The notes under the pieces were generated by a model that made no database searches, was not told the DNA's origin, and was given only the letters and a program-made list of their open reading frames with translations. Below, piece after piece: positions 63,406 through 64,000 of a DNA stretch of 64,000 nucleotides. Each line of letters opens with the position of its first letter. Within the stretch, counting starts at the first letter, position 1. A program made the translations under genes and the position numbers. The DNA lies in contig NZ_CP063418.1 in assembly GCF_013184985.2 (NCBI RefSeq), positions 124,001 through 188,000 of the forward strand, written 5' to 3'. The DNA comes from Actinomyces faecalis (GTDB lineage: Bacteria > Actinomycetota > Actinomycetes > Actinomycetales > Actinomycetaceae).

Positions 63406-64000
63406 ATGAGGCTGCCACGTTGGGTGCGCCCAGTTTCCCTGGCGCTCGCCACGGTTCTCGCCCTACCGGCCACCACGTTGGTGGCCAACGCGGTGGAGAC
63501 CCCGTTAGCCGGTCCCGCCGTCATCACAGCGAACGGACTGACCGTTCGCGTCTCTGACGCCTTCCCCCAGGTTCTGGGGTATACCTACGCTGGAAAGACC
63601 TTCGGAGCCAACGAGGACCCGGTGACCAGCGTCCTCATTGACGGTGCTGAGCGCCCGGTCAAGGAAGTCTCCGCATTTCAGAAGGATGGCGCCCAGGTTG
63701 ACTACACGGTGCGCTTCGAAGGCACCGATGTGGTCATGAAGGCCACTCTTGTGGCTGAGAATGTCACCTCCCAGCAGGCTGGGACCAAGGGCGCGCTGCG
63801 CCCGTCCCTGACCTTCAGGATCACCGAGCTCAGCGGAGCCCACACGGTTGAGATCCCTGGCCTGGGGCTGGCCTCAATCTCCTCAGCGTCCGCTGACAAC
63901 CAGTTCGCCAAGGCCACCACCAGTACCACGCGAGATACCAGGAGCTCGGCGGACTCCATCGGATCCCTGACGGCTCAGACCCCGGCCGGTCGTACGGGCA
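63406..64000 (+). CDS. Secreted GH101-like endo-alpha-N-acetylgalactosaminidase, 5' part
   Basis: The gene runs off the window; 198 codons are visible. AAGGAG lies 6 nt before the ATG. Residues 1-29 form a signal peptide (WVRPVSLALATVLALPATT, then LVANAVE). The mature start NGLTVRVSDAFPQVLGYTYA, followed by a beta-rich VDYTVRFEGTDVVMKATL, resembles the N-terminal galactose-mutarotase-like domain of GH101 enzymes such as Bifidobacterium EngBF, which release Gal-GalNAc from mucin-type O-glycans. The catalytic domain is outside, so this is a family guess. It follows hspR by 77 nt. Confidence 0.65.
   Translation, partial: MRLPRWVRPVSLALATVLALPATTLVANAVETPLAGPAVITANGLTVRVSDAFPQVLGYTYAGKTFGANEDPVTSVLIDGAERPVKEVSAFQKDGAQVDYTVRFEGTDVVMKATLVAENVTSQQAGTKGALRPSLTFRITELSGAHTVEIPGLGLASISSASADNQFAKATTSTTRDTRSSADSIGSLTAQTPAGRTG

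Overview
The window is high-GC actinobacterial chromosome. The best fit is Actinomyces or a close relative of the Actinomycetaceae. This placement is inferred from the HspR-regulated dnaK-grpE-dnaJ-hspR operon, a sortase-anchored GH20 hexosaminidase next to a GH101-like secreted glycosidase, Tad-type pseudopilin genes beside a DUF1998 helicase, GuaB1, anaerobic NrdDG, and many TANNNT-N6-ATG/GTG leaderless promoters. No 16S rRNA or ribosomal protein gene is present, so genus is not proven.

Layout. 1-2960: a ROK regulator, the first bases of a leftward gene, and a divergent AGE-family sugar isomerase. 2960-5300: a tRNA cluster (Ser-TGA, Ser-GCT, Arg-ACG). It holds an integration scar: about 75 bp of tRNA-Ser(GCT) is repeated 0.9 kb downstream around a broken integrase/hicA-like stretch, an intact hicB-like gene and a perfect 27-bp palindrome. 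A separate 141-bp element has 20-bp inverted ends. 5300-9740: guaB1, then a leftward sulfur-amino-acid pair (patB/malY-like and metI-like) behind a leaderless leader peptide ending RRMCMR. 10000-17570: an ABC exporter heterodimer with one dead ATP site, a YhgE/Pip membrane protein and its divergent TetR regulator over a doubled operator. 17760-23870: type I pullulanase, rarA enclosed by 91-bp inverted repeats, a YczE-like membrane protein and a family-5 uracil-DNA glycosylase. 23880-28290: an MFS transporter, a large membrane Fe-S oxidoreductase and a DUF4235 protein. 28470-32410: TPP riboswitch and thiBPQ. 32580-39480: a poly-cysteine leader peptide (MTKRMCCCRCR) ahead of a peptide/glutathione-type ABC importer with a fused double ATPase, followed by a glutathione-transferase-like protein. 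39590-50530: a GalT-like DUF4921 protein, an MFS remnant, a cation/H+ antiporter, a SWIM-SNF2 helicase, three Tad-like proteins and a DUF1998 helicase. 50640-52250: an AlbA_2 regulator between 88-bp direct repeats that preserve a covarying operator. 52580-55550: nrdDG with NrdR boxes. 55760-64000: GH20 hexosaminidase, heat-shock operon with two HAIR operators, and the 5' end of a GH101-like gene.

How the genes fit together. Two separate loci carry Cys/Met-rich leader peptides (cystathionine/cysteine metabolism, and a peptide or glutathione-type importer), which suggests cysteine- or methionine-responsive attenuation of sulfur acquisition. The hexosaminidase, the GH101-like protein, the pullulanase and the sugar isomerase suggest use of host glycans and glucans. 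NrdDG indicates anaerobic growth. All functions are read from sequence motifs and remembered family features; no database search was possible.
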